Position numbers and translations under genes: made by a program. The notes beneath the pieces were generated by a model. The model did no database searches. It saw only the letters and a list, made by a program, of their open reading frames with translations, and was not told the DNA's origin. Below are positions 53,389 to 63,676 of a stretch of DNA of 64,000 nucleotides, in pieces. The number at the start of each line of letters is the position of its first letter. Positions within the stretch are counted from its first letter, which is position 1. The stretch is taken from positions 1,502,614 to 1,566,613 of the forward strand of contig NZ_FKLA01000009.1 in NCBI RefSeq assembly GCF_900078395.1, written 5' to 3'. Source of the DNA: Anaerotruncus rubiinfantis (GTDB taxonomy: Bacteria; Bacillota; Clostridia; Oscillospirales; Ruminococcaceae).

Positions 53389-53506
53389 GGGCTTGGGAAA
53401 CTTCCCAACAAGCAAAATGCGGAGCATTTTACGGGAACGGCTATCCGTTCCCTATGCTTGCTACGAAACTGTAAACCTCGATTTCAAAGGAAAGGACGGG
53501 AAAGGA
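53389..53506 (+). other. Palindrome cluster at the position where a relaxase gene is expected
   Basis: Several small stems, GGGAA/TTCCC, AAAATGCGGAGCATTTT, GGGAACGG-CTAT-CCGTTCCC, within about 70 bases right after mobC. No relaxase start motif is present. This looks like a deletion scar or an intercistronic structure. Confidence 0.5.
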
Positions 53507-55418
<1,912 letters not shown>

Positions 55419-55477
55419 CCTTTCGACTATGCCGCCCTGCAAATATGATTTTACTTCCTTGTGGGTGTGCGCCTAAC

Positions 55478-55493
55478 GGCGGCATCCCTGTTT
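55478..55493. repeat. Right terminal inverted repeat of the element
   Basis: GGCGGCATCCCTGTTT, the exact complement of 49128-49143. Confidence 0.85.
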
Positions 55494-55553
55494 TATAACG
55501 CTGTTAGCACTTCATAAGCCGCGCCTTTGGCGGATCGTCGAATGCCAAAGAGG

Positions 55554-56666
55554 TCAGGGGAAACACTTTTTGCAGGGCGCGAGCCCGCGCTCCAGAGCCT
55601 GTGCAAGCGGGATTTCGGAAGCGTTTTTGATGTTGCTGCAGCCGGGGTCCGCATGGTATTTCCGGCCGGACGCGGTGATCCAGACTGTTTCTGAAGCCGG
55701 GTCAGCCGCGGCTTGAGCGGGTGAGGCTTCGGTGGAAGGCACGCTTTCGGAAACCGGCGCGGTGCCCGGTACAATTGTTTTCCCGTCCGAAGAAAGGACC
55801 ACCGTTCCGTCGCGGTCGGTTCGATAAACTGCTGCACCGGCTTCGGAAAGCGCCCGCAGGGTACTGCCGGCCGGATGTCCGTAGGAATTGCCCTCACCGA
55901 CCGAAATGACCGCATATTTCGGGGATACCCGCTTTAGGAATCCAGCGGAGGTGGAGGTGTCGCTGCCATGGTGACCGACTTTGAGCACGTCGGACTTCAC
56001 ATCGGTTGTGATCTGCTCCTCTGAAAGTGTTTCCGCGTCGCCGGTGAAGAGGAACGAGGTATCCCCATAGGTGACTTTGAGCACGGCGGAATAGTTGTTG
56101 AGATTGTCGTAGCTCTCCTGTACCGGCGCGGCGAATTCGAGCGTATAGCCTTCCGCCGGGATCATCTTTCCAGCCTTTGCGACGTTGATTTTCAGGCCCT
56201 TCGCGGCAACCGCGCCGACCATCGCTTCAAAGGTCTTGGAGGTGTGTGTGACCTTTGGCATATAGAACGCACCGACCTCTATGCCGGAGATGATGTCGGC
56301 CATTCCGCCGATGTGGTCGGAATGCGGATGGGTCGCAATCACATAGTCAAGCTTTTCGCAGTTCTGCTGTGCGAGATAATCCAGGATAGCCGGGCCGCCG
56401 CCAAGGTCGCCTGCGTCGATGAGCATCGTTTTGCCGTCCGGCAGTTCGAGATAGGTGCAGTCGGCCTGGCCGACGTCGAGATAATGTACCCGCAGCATTC
56501 CGCCGGACGGCTGTGTTTGCACGTCTTTGCCCTGCGCGGCGACGCTGTCGGGCGGATTCTGGCTGCCGGAAGAGGCGGATGCGGCTGGAGTGGGCGCGGC
56601 GCACCCGAAAAGCAGAAAAAAAGCAACCGGCAGGGCGAGCCAGCCGGATTTACGAAACCAATTCAT
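55554..56666 (-). CDS. ComEC-like MBL-fold hydrolase lipoprotein
   Basis: 370 residues from ATG 56666 (GGAG ahead). Lipoprotein signal: SGWLALPVAFFLLFGC, cysteine ~22. The MBL domain resembles the ComEC/Rec2 C-domain: HYLDVGQADCTYLELPDGKTMLIDAGD, ATHPHSDHIGGM (metal motif HxHxDH), FLFTGDAE, VLKVGHHGSDTSTSAGFLK. After a Ser/Pro/Ala-rich linker comes a C-terminal module KYHADPGCSNIKNASEIPLAQALERGLAPCKKCFP, a Cys pair seen in Ada-like or surface nuclease proteins. Likely an extracytoplasmic nuclease/phosphodiesterase or competence-related hydrolase. Confidence 0.88.
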   Translation of the reverse strand: MNWFRKSGWLALPVAFFLLFGCAAPTPAASASSGSQNPPDSVAAQGKDVQTQPSGGMLRVHYLDVGQADCTYLELPDGKTMLIDAGDLGGGPAILDYLAQQNCEKLDYVIATHPHSDHIGGMADIISGIEVGAFYMPKVTHTSKTFEAMVGAVAAKGLKINVAKAGKMIPAEGYTLEFAAPVQESYDNLNNYSAVLKVTYGDTSFLFTGDAETLSEEQITTDVKSDVLKVGHHGSDTSTSAGFLKRVSPKYAVISVGEGNSYGHPAGSTLRALSEAGAAVYRTDRDGTVVLSSDGKTIVPGTAPVSESVPSTEASPAQAAADPASETVWITASGRKYHADPGCSNIKNASEIPLAQALERGLAPCKKCFP

Positions 56667-56697
56667 CTGAGAGACTCCTTTAGACATCAAAAATATT

Positions 56698-56811
56698 TTA
56701 AAAACTGTCCCATGTCCCTGGCAGGAAATGAAGGATACAGACGATGAGGATAATGAAACCCAAAGCCATCACGACAGTGTTTTCGGTGGTGTTCTGAAAC
56801 TGGCTTGTCAT
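56698..56811 (-). CDS. 37-residue single-pass membrane microprotein
   Basis: ATG 56811 with a perfect AAAGGAGG ahead, frame closing at 56698: starts MTSQFQNTTENTVVMALG and ends FLPGTWDSF, with a hydrophobic middle (GFIILIVCILHF) that would span the membrane. It lies 31 bases upstream of the hydrolase gene on the same strand. Conservation is unknown; the SD and hydrophobic core support translation. Confidence 0.6.
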   Translation of the reverse strand: MTSQFQNTTENTVVMALGFIILIVCILHFLPGTWDSF

Positions 56812-57147
56812 TGTGAAACCTCCTTTTCCCCAGCTTATGAAGGAAACCGGCTCCGGGTGCCCGCCGTGCCGCCGTGAAAATGTGAAAAACGGCCTGGCCT
56901 ATTCCATTTCATGGGATTCTAAAGTCTACGAAAGGGGGAATCTGGATACGGGCCAAATTTCAGCGAAAGAAGGGGCTCATGGCATGGCCGGATCTGGAAG
57001 CGTGCCAGGACGCGCAGACCGTATCTCGGAAACAGACGGTGCGGGCCATGGGGGAAGCCGGGATGCCCATAGAACATCTGCGGATGCCGCTTCGGAAGTT
57101 TCGGAAAGCAGCGGAGCGGATGAAAAGCGGGAAAGAAGCGGGCCTTT

Positions 57148-57190
57148 AAAAAAATCCGCGAATCCGCGGCGGCGGATTTGCGGATTCCTT
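57148..57190 (-). terminator. Terminator of the small membrane protein gene
   Basis: Imperfect stem AATCCGCGAATCCGC with GGCGGATTTGCGGATT; T-run of seven on minus. The plus-strand segment 56850-57145 contains no persuasive gene. Confidence 0.75.
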
Positions 57191-57379
57191 TTATTTCACG
57201 AGTTCGTAGGTTATGATAACCGCCAGAAACAGGATCGCAAAGAAGAGCCACGGACGCTGCGCGTAGTGGTCGATCAGCCGTTTAAAAGGGCTTTTCTGTT
57301 TGGTGGTATTGCTGTAATCGATGTTGCTCCGGTAGCCCGTGTTGCCGCCGGCATGCGATTTTCTTTTCTTGTTCGCCAA
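57191..57379 (-). CDS. Small basic single-pass membrane protein
   Basis: 62 residues if the TTG at 57379 is the start (AGAGGTG six bases ahead, the in-frame GTG lies inside that SD). Basic N-terminus (ANKKRKSHAGGNTGYRSNID) and a C-terminal helix (PWLFFAILFLAVIITYELV). Unknown function; possibly a small sporulation- or envelope-associated protein. Confidence 0.55.
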   Translation of the reverse strand: MANKKRKSHAGGNTGYRSNIDYSNTTKQKSPFKRLIDHYAQRPWLFFAILFLAVIITYELVK

Positions 57380-57458
57380 TCTAATCACCTCTTGTATTTA
57401 GTATAACAAAAGGCGGACAAGAACACAAGTGCCGCAGGCCTGTGTGAAGAGGAAAAAA

Positions 57459-57968
57459 TCAGCAGAGTTTGCGCAGGGCTTCCTCGAATAATTGCATGTG
57501 CAGCGCTTCGTCGAGCGAAATTCGCTCAAGCATCTGTGAAACATACGGGTCGCGAATTCGCTGTGCTGCCCGCAGATAGCCTTCATAAGCGGATTTTTCC
57601 CCACGGATGTCGCAATGCAGCCCGGCGCGCAAATCGCTGGTGTAGTCGAGCATCCGCGCGTTCCACATCGGGCAGGCTGGCGGGCAGAGCGCTTGGTATT
57701 TTGGGTCGCCGCCAAGCAGTACGATAAGCTGTCCCAGAATATCCAGATGCTTCATCTCCACCATCGAAATCCGCAGAAGCAGCCGCGCCAGCTGCGGGTC
57801 CTGCGGACGGAAAACCCAGCTCTGATAAACATATTGGGCAATGGCGCCGAATTCCCCGGCCGAAGAGGCGAGTGAAAGCGAGAGAATCTGCGCGTAATTC
57901 TGGTTTGGCGCAGAAACTGCGACCGGCGGGTAAGGCGCCGGATTGGAAACCGAAATCTCGTTGCTCAT
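57459..57968 (-). CDS. Ferritin-like-fold protein (rubrerythrin/coat-like)
   Basis: 169 residues from ATG 57968 (GGAGGTG seven bases ahead). Four-helix pattern with ExxH-type metal pairs: SSAGEFGAIAQYVYQSW, MVEMKHLDILGQLIVLLGG, GEKSAYEGYLRAAQ and ISLDEALHMQLFEEALRKL. The spacing resembles ferritin-like and manganese-catalase/CotJC-type proteins. Short N-terminal Pro-rich leader (SNPAPYPPVAVSAP). Iron or manganese binding is plausible, enzymatic role unproven. Confidence 0.75.
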   Translation of the reverse strand: MSNEISVSNPAPYPPVAVSAPNQNYAQILSLSLASSAGEFGAIAQYVYQSWVFRPQDPQLARLLLRISMVEMKHLDILGQLIVLLGGDPKYQALCPPACPMWNARMLDYTSDLRAGLHCDIRGEKSAYEGYLRAAQRIRDPYVSQMLERISLDEALHMQLFEEALRKLC

Positions 57969-58152
57969 CAAAAGACACCTCCCAATAGATGACATAGTCA
58001 TATCTATTCGGGGGACTCTGAAAAGATGTAAACGAAAAATGCGCCCGCATCCGATACGCCCGCAGCCGTGAGCGGATGGAGTCTTTTCTTGTGAAAAGAT
58101 GATAAAATACCGGTGTGGATTTGTGGCAAAGAGCAAAGATTATGTGTGACGC

Positions 58153-58206
58153 TTGACAGGAGAACCTTGTCCATGGTATTTTTTAAGTAGAATATAAACG
58201 TTTATA
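58153..58206 (+). promoter_or_regulatory. Promoter and operator of the third LacI gene
   Basis: TTGACA (58153-58158), an 18-bp spacer, TATTTT (58177-58182), then TATAAACGTTTATA (58193-58206), a perfect 14-bp palindrome repeated twice more before the CoA-transferase gene. Confidence 0.75.
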
Positions 58207-58228
58207 AGCGGTTGGGAGATGGTGAGTG

Positions 58229-59227
58229 ATGGCGACAATCAAGGATGTGGCAAAATTGGCGGGCGTTTCGATCTGCACCGTTTCCCGCGCGCTCGCGGAT
58301 AAAAACAATATCAAGCCCCAGACTCGGGAACGGGTTCTCTCGGCGGCGCGTGAGCTGGACTATAAACCGAATTTTTCGGCGCGCAGCCTAAAAATCGGCA
58401 GCACCAACACCCTGGGGTTAATCGTGCCGGATATCACCAACCCCTATTATCCGAAGGTGGCCAAAAGCATTGAGGAATATGCCGGCAGGCAGGGGTACAT
58501 GATCCTTCTGTGCAATGCAAATGAAGAGCTGGAAAAGGAAAAACGCCTGGTCGAGACGCTTAAAAAGCGCAATGTCGATGGGGTGATTGTGCTGCCCTGT
58601 TCACAGCATATCGATCACATTCAGAGCCTTGAAAAGTCCGGCATCCCATATGTGTTTTTTAATCGAAGCTTTTCAGGCGAGCGTCATTGTATTCCGAGTG
58701 ACAACTATTACGGCGCCTATACAATGACCAAATATGTGATTGAAAACGGCCATAAGAAGATCTGCGCGGCTTTTCTCAGTTTCGACAACCCGATCTATCA
58801 GGAACGTTACGAGGGGACGCTGGCGGCTCTGCGGGAGCACGGGCTTCAGGCCTGCGCGGAGCAGTTCCTCTTCAATGTCAGGAGTATCCAGGATTTTTAT
58901 AAACGGATGCTGGTGCTTTTGGGCCAACCCGACCGGCCGACTGCCTTGGTGGCTGCCAACGATATGCTTTGTATTGGCGCCTACAGCGCGGCGAACGCCT
59001 GCGGGCTGCATGTTCCGGAGGATCTTTCGGTCACGGGATACGACAATATCCAGTTTGCCGAGATGATGATGCCGCCGCTGACCAGTTTTTTGCAGTCGGA
59101 GGATGAGATGGCGCGGACGGGTGTGGACTATCTGCTGGAACTCATTGCAGGTGAACAGCCCGAACCGCCCAAACAGCTGCGCGGCAGGATCATTGTGCGG
59201 CGTTCGGTCTGCGGGCCGAAGGGATGA
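58229..59227 (+). CDS. LacI-family regulator of the CoA-transferase/TRAP operon
   Basis: 332 residues from ATG 58229. HTH: TIKDVAKLAGVSICTVSRALADKNN, hinge KPNFSARSLKIGSTNTLGLI. Effector domain with NRSFSGERHCIPSDNYYGAYTMTKYVIENGHKKI. Own promoter holds TATAAACGTTTATA, so it is probably autoregulated and represses the following operon, whose promoter holds two more copies. Confidence 0.93.
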   Translation: MATIKDVAKLAGVSICTVSRALADKNNIKPQTRERVLSAARELDYKPNFSARSLKIGSTNTLGLIVPDITNPYYPKVAKSIEEYAGRQGYMILLCNANEELEKEKRLVETLKKRNVDGVIVLPCSQHIDHIQSLEKSGIPYVFFNRSFSGERHCIPSDNYYGAYTMTKYVIENGHKKICAAFLSFDNPIYQERYEGTLAALREHGLQACAEQFLFNVRSIQDFYKRMLVLLGQPDRPTALVAANDMLCIGAYSAANACGLHVPEDLSVTGYDNIQFAEMMMPPLTSFLQSEDEMARTGVDYLLELIAGEQPEPPKQLRGRIIVRRSVCGPKG

Positions 59228-59306
59228 CGAACTGCAAAAGTCTGGTTCCTTTTACTACAAATCGGAGCGAAAGTTTGTAAAAAACAGAAAAGATCCGTAA
59301 AATCTG

Positions 59307-59362
59307 TTGACAGTGAAAATCGGCTGTGGTATCTTTTAGAAAACAAATTATAAACGTTTATA
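59307..59362 (+). promoter_or_regulatory. Promoter of the CoA-transferase/TRAP operon with operator
   Basis: TTGACA (59307-59312), 17 bp, TATCTT (59330-59335), followed by TATAAACGTTTATA (59349-59362) just after the start region. Confidence 0.78.
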
Positions 59363-59426
59363 TTTTGGAAAAACGACAAAAAGTTTTATAAGTTGCAATT
59401 TAACTTGCAGCTTTATTTTTCAAAAT

Positions 59427-59448
59427 GAATTATAAACGTTTATAATTC
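59427..59448. promoter_or_regulatory. 22-bp palindromic operator
   Basis: Perfect 22-bp palindrome formed by GAATTATAAAC and its complement, with TATAAACGTTTATA at 59431-59444 as core. It lies 78 bp past the first operator, near the SD. Confidence 0.8.
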
Positions 59449-59483
59449 AAAGGATGCAAGTGAAGAAAGGCGGATGATCAACA

Positions 59484-60680
59484 ATGCTGGAAGGCGTAAA
59501 GATCCTCAGTTTCACACATTACCTGCAGGGCCCTTCGGCCGCACAGGCTTTGGCGGACCTCGGCGCGGACGTCGTCAAGGTGGAAGCCTGCAAAGGCGCC
59601 TATGAACGCGGCTGGTCCGGCTGCAACACCTACAAAAACGGCGTCAGTGTTTTTTATCTGATGGCCAACCGCAATCAGCGCGGCATCGCGCTCGACCTCA
59701 AATCTGAGGAAGGCCGCGAAGCGATCTACACTCTCGTACGGGAAAAAGGTTACGACGTGATCCTTGAAAACTTCCGCCCGGGCGTCATGGATAAGCTCGG
59801 ACTCGGTTATGAGAAGATGAAGGAGATCAATCCCGGCGTGATCTACTGCTCCTGCACCGGGTACGGTTCAAGCGGGCCAAAAGTCAAAAAACCCGGCCAG
59901 GATCTGCTGATCCAAGGTATGAGCGGCCTTGCGGCGCTTGCCGGCCCGAGCGATCATCCGCCCATGCCGACGGGTACCGCGCTGGTCGACCAGCATGGTG
60001 CGATCCTCGCGGCGCTTGGCGTTGCGGCGGCGGTTTACGACCGAGACAAGACCGGAAAAGGCCACCGGATTGAAGCGAGCCTGCTCGGCTCAGCACTCGA
60101 TCTGCAGATCGAACCCATCGGCTATTACCTCAACGGCGGAACCCTCACCCCGCGCACCGATACCGGACTTTCCACCCGTATTCACCAGTCGCCCTACGGT
60201 ATCTACCGAACGGCGGACAAGTATATCACCCTTTCGCTCACCTCGTTTGAAAACCTTGAAAAGGCATTTACCCCCGGCGCGCTCGCGGGCTTCAGCGCGA
60301 AAGACCAGATGGACAACCGGATCGAGTTCGATAAGGTCGTCTGCCAGGAGCTGCTCAAGCGCACAACCGCCGAGTGGATGGAAATTTTTGAGGAGATTGG
60401 CATCTGGTACGCGCCTGTAAACGAATACGACGACGTGCTCAAGGATGAACAGGTGATCTACAATCAGGCGTTCATCACGATGGATCATCCGGTTGCTGGG
60501 AAGGTAAAAGTGCTTGGCCACGCCAACCACTACGACGGACAGCCGGTCCCGCTGCGCCGCCTGCCTCCCGAACTTGGGGAACACACCGCTGAACTGCTGC
60601 GCGAATGCGGATATTCGGACGAAAAAATCCAGGAACTGGTTGCCCAGGGAAAAGCCGTCGCGGCAGAAGGGACCCTTTAA
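59484..60680 (+). CDS. Family III CoA-transferase (CaiB/BaiF)
   Basis: 398 residues. N-terminal MLEGVKILSFTHYLQGPSAAQALADLGADVVKVE and the characteristic VIVENFRPGVM-like motif (VILENFRPGVMDKLGLGYEKMKEINPGVIYCSCTGYGSSGP), with the catalytic aspartate region around DLLIQGMSGLAALAGP. Transfers CoA between carboxylic acids; activates the TRAP substrate for catabolism (inferred). SD AAAGGCGG. Starts the operon that ends with a second CoA-transferase at 63677. Confidence 0.93.
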   Translation: MLEGVKILSFTHYLQGPSAAQALADLGADVVKVEACKGAYERGWSGCNTYKNGVSVFYLMANRNQRGIALDLKSEEGREAIYTLVREKGYDVILENFRPGVMDKLGLGYEKMKEINPGVIYCSCTGYGSSGPKVKKPGQDLLIQGMSGLAALAGPSDHPPMPTGTALVDQHGAILAALGVAAAVYDRDKTGKGHRIEASLLGSALDLQIEPIGYYLNGGTLTPRTDTGLSTRIHQSPYGIYRTADKYITLSLTSFENLEKAFTPGALAGFSAKDQMDNRIEFDKVVCQELLKRTTAEWMEIFEEIGIWYAPVNEYDDVLKDEQVIYNQAFITMDHPVAGKVKVLGHANHYDGQPVPLRRLPPELGEHTAELLRECGYSDEKIQELVAQGKAVAAEGTL

Positions 60681-60738
60681 AAATAGTCGTACCCGCTGTA
60701 TGGACTACTTACAGTGATAAGAAAAGGAGAGAAAGAAA

Positions 60739-61803
60739 ATGAAAAAACTACTTGCAACGCTTCTGACCGGTGCCATGATTCTTGGGACCCTTGCGGGCTG
60801 CGGCGGTTCCAGCGAAAGCTCCTCCGCCCCCGCCGGCAGCACTGCGGCTCCGGCTGCTTCAAGCGCCGGCTCGAAAGACACGCCGGCCGCGGATACCATC
60901 ACCATCAAAATGGGCATGGTCGACCCGGACGGCAGCAACTTCCACAAAGGCGGCCTTGCGATTGCCGAAGAGGTGAAAAAAGCCACCGACGGCCGGATTA
61001 CCATTGAAGTTTTCGCGGGCGGCCAGCTCGGCAATGAACGCGATATGTATGAGGGCGCCCAGATGGGGACCATCGACATGTTCACCGCGTCGAACGCGGT
61101 GCTCACCTCCTTCATCCCTGAGATGGCAGTGCTTGACCAGCCATTCCTCTTCAATGATGCGGATGAAGCGCACCGGGTGATCGACGGCAAGGTTGGCGGC
61201 CTGATCGCGGAAAAAACCGCAGCGCAGAAAGTCCACACCGTCGGCTGGATGGATGTTGGGTTCCGCAATGTTTTCTCCACCCGCCCGGTTGAGACGGTTG
61301 CGGACTTCAAAAACCTGAAGATCCGCACGATGGAAAACGATTTGCACATCGCCGCGTTCAACGCGCTGGGCGCAATCGCAACCCCGATGGCTTCGGGCGA
61401 TGTTTTCACCGGACTGCAGCAGGGCACGATCGACGCGGCTGAAAACGCGGTCGCGAACCTGATCGCCAACCGTTACTATGAGATCACCAAGAACGTCACC
61501 TACACCAACCACGTGTTCGGCTTCATGGGCGTGTTCATGTCCGACAAGGCATGGAACCAGATCCCCGAGGATCTGCGCGACGCTTTCCTCACGGGTGTGA
61601 AAGCCGGCGCGGATCAGCAGCGTCAGTTCCTGGTAGAAGCGAACGAAGCTGCCGCGAAAGAGCTGGTTGACCTGGGCGTCAACTTCTATGAGATCCCGAT
61701 GGATGAAATGCGTGTGCTGGTCGAACCCGCGATGGAGCAGTTCTCCGACCGTATGGACCCGGCTTGGGTAGAAGCAATCGAGGCCGATAAAAACGCCGCG
61801 TAA
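60739..61803 (+). CDS. dctP: TRAP solute-binding lipoprotein DctP
   Basis: 354 residues. Lipoprotein signal KKLLATLLTGAMILGTLAGC, cysteine 21, then a Ser/Ala linker. TRAP-DctP domain: TIKMGMVDPDGSNFHKGGLAIAEEVKKATDGRITIEVFAGGQLGNERDMYEGAQMGTIDM, and NLKIRTMENDLHIAAFNALGAIATPMASGDVFTGLQQGTIDAAENAV. The arginine in LKIRTME is the usual carboxylate contact. SD GGAG. Different ligand from the first DctP is likely. Confidence 0.95.
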   Translation: MKKLLATLLTGAMILGTLAGCGGSSESSSAPAGSTAAPAASSAGSKDTPAADTITIKMGMVDPDGSNFHKGGLAIAEEVKKATDGRITIEVFAGGQLGNERDMYEGAQMGTIDMFTASNAVLTSFIPEMAVLDQPFLFNDADEAHRVIDGKVGGLIAEKTAAQKVHTVGWMDVGFRNVFSTRPVETVADFKNLKIRTMENDLHIAAFNALGAIATPMASGDVFTGLQQGTIDAAENAVANLIANRYYEITKNVTYTNHVFGFMGVFMSDKAWNQIPEDLRDAFLTGVKAGADQQRQFLVEANEAAAKELVDLGVNFYEIPMDEMRVLVEPAMEQFSDRMDPAWVEAIEADKNAA

Positions 61804-61832
61804 AGCATAGCGTCCGTTTTCTGTCGGACGGT

Positions 61833-61860
61833 TCCGGCCGGGAGCATCCTCCCGGCCGGA
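61833..61860 (+). promoter_or_regulatory. Intercistronic hairpin between dctP and dctQ
   Basis: 12-bp stem TCCGGCCGGGAG with complement, loop CATC; a second small stem CGTCCG/CGGACG is at 61811-61830. Same position as in the first TRAP operon and the ABC operon. Confidence 0.65.
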
Positions 61861-61879
61861 GCTTTAAGGAGGGATTCAT

Positions 61880-62383
61880 ATGAAAAAGGTATTATCCGGG
61901 CTGCAGAAGATCGAAGATTTTATTCTGGTAGCCGCTTTTGTGGTCATGGTGCTTTCCGCGTTCGCACAGGTGGCCAACCGCAACCTGTTCCACGTGGGGA
62001 TCTCCTGGTTTGAGGAGCTCGCGCGGTACTGTATGGTCTATATGGCGCTGCTTGCCGCCGAAGCCGGTCTGCGGGACGGCACCCAGATTTCAATTACCGC
62101 CATCACCGATAAGTTTCACGGCCTCGCGGGAAAACTGCTGCGCGCCGCAGCGAAGCTGGTTGTCATCCTCTTTGCGGCGGTTTGCTTTTTCAATTCTTTT
62201 ACCATCCTGCAGACGCAGATCTCTTCGGGACAGGTTTCGCCCGGCCTGCATCTGCCGATGGTCGTTCCGTATTTCGCGCTGCCGCTCAGCTTCGGCATCA
62301 TCACAGTGGTGCAGTCGGCTTCGCTGGTGATGCTGCTGCTGGATAAAACGGCAAAGGCCCCGGAAAAGGAGGAAAACGCATGA
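61880..62383 (+). CDS. dctQ: TRAP transporter small permease DctQ
   Basis: 167 residues, four membrane segments, DctQ motif WFEELARYCMVYMALLAAEAGLRDGTQISITAI. AAGGAGGG SD. Its stop overlaps the dctM start by four bases. Confidence 0.93.
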   Translation: MKKVLSGLQKIEDFILVAAFVVMVLSAFAQVANRNLFHVGISWFEELARYCMVYMALLAAEAGLRDGTQISITAITDKFHGLAGKLLRAAAKLVVILFAAVCFFNSFTILQTQISSGQVSPGLHLPMVVPYFALPLSFGIITVVQSASLVMLLLDKTAKAPEKEENA

Positions 62384-63648
62384 CTGCCCTGGTCCTGTTT
62401 GGAACCTTGATTCTGATGCTGCTCATCGGCGTGCCGATCTCCGTCTCGCTCGGCGCTGCGACCATGGTGTCCCTGCTCACAGTCGACGTGCCGCTCGCGG
62501 TGATCCCGCAGCGGATGTTCACCGCGCTCGACTCTGTGTCAATCATGGCGATCCCGTTTTTTGTGCTTGCGGGGAATCTGATGACCGAAGGCGGCATCTC
62601 CCGAAGACTGGTTGATTTCTGCAACAGTATCATTGGAAATGTCCGCGGCGGCATGGCTTATGCGATGGTTCTGGCCTGCGCCTTTTTCGCCGCGCTTTCC
62701 GGTTCAGCGCCCGCCACTGTGCTTGCTATCGGCGGTATGCTTTATCCGGGTATGATCCGCATCGGCTATCCACCCGCTCGCTGTGCCGGCCTGCTGGCTG
62801 TCTCGGGCGGACTTGGCCCAATCATCCCGCCATCAATCATTATGGTCGTCTACTGCACGATTACAAACAGTTCGGTTGGTGACATGTTCAAGGGCGGCAT
62901 TGTCGCGGGCATTATGATCTCGATCGTGCTGGTCATCCTCTGCATTATCTATGCAAATAAGGAAAAATGGCCGAAAAATACCGTAAAACTTTCGGCTGGG
63001 CAGCTTTTTCGCAGCTTCTTCAGCGCGCTGCCCGCATTGCTTTTGCCGGTGATCATCCTGGGCGGAATCTATTCCGGTCTCATGACCCCAACCGAATCCG
63101 CCGCCGTGGCGGTCATCTACTCGTTTATTGTAGGTGTCTTTGTCTATAAAGAAATCCGCACGGAAAACCTATATCGCATCCTGCTGGAATCGGGCAAAAG
63201 CAGCGCGATGATGCTCTTCATCATTGCGACCTCGACCGCGTTTTCGTGGCTCTTCACCTTCTCGGGCATCTCCGGGCAGATGGTGGATGTGATCGTTTCG
63301 ATGCATCTGGCTCCGTGGCTGTTCTGCCTGATTGTAGCGCTGATCCTTCTGGTATTTGGCACCTTCCTCGAGGGTATCGCGATCTGCGTGCTTCTGGTGC
63401 CGGTGCTCTGGCCGATCGCGCAGAGCCTGGGCGTACATGCCATCCATTTTGGCATGATTATGTGTACTGCGATCGTCATTGGCAATATGACCCCGCCGGT
63501 CGCTGTCAACCTGTTTGCGGCCGCGTCGGTTTCGAAGCTCAAGATGGGTGAAATTGCAAAAGGAGAGCTGCCGTTCTTCCTCGGGTTTGTGGGCGTGTTT
63601 TTCCTGTTTGTGTTCATTCCCGGGCTGAGCACGCTGCTGATTGGATAG
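62380..63648 (+). CDS. dctM: TRAP transporter large permease DctM
   Basis: 422 residues with about 12 membrane segments. MTALVLFGTLILMLLIGVPI start, GNLMTEGGISRRLVDFCNSIIGNVRGGMAYAMVLACAFFAALSGSAPATVLAIGGMLYP, GLGPIIPPSIIMVVYC, and GNMTPPVAVNLFAAASVS near the C-terminus. Overlaps dctQ. Completes the second TRAP system. Confidence 0.95.
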   Translation: MTALVLFGTLILMLLIGVPISVSLGAATMVSLLTVDVPLAVIPQRMFTALDSVSIMAIPFFVLAGNLMTEGGISRRLVDFCNSIIGNVRGGMAYAMVLACAFFAALSGSAPATVLAIGGMLYPGMIRIGYPPARCAGLLAVSGGLGPIIPPSIIMVVYCTITNSSVGDMFKGGIVAGIMISIVLVILCIIYANKEKWPKNTVKLSAGQLFRSFFSALPALLLPVIILGGIYSGLMTPTESAAVAVIYSFIVGVFVYKEIRTENLYRILLESGKSSAMMLFIIATSTAFSWLFTFSGISGQMVDVIVSMHLAPWLFCLIVALILLVFGTFLEGIAICVLLVPVLWPIAQSLGVHAIHFGMIMCTAIVIGNMTPPVAVNLFAAASVSKLKMGEIAKGELPFFLGFVGVFFLFVFIPGLSTLLIG

Positions 63649-63676
63649 CCAGAAAACAAATTTGGAGGCAAACCCC

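Noticed and set aside
56813..57406. 197-residue plus-strand frame between the hydrolase and the ferritin-like gene
   Set aside because: It overlaps two minus-strand small genes and their terminator, and has no recognisable domain. A shorter frame ending near 57148 starts MAWPDLEACQDA but has a poor SD spacing.
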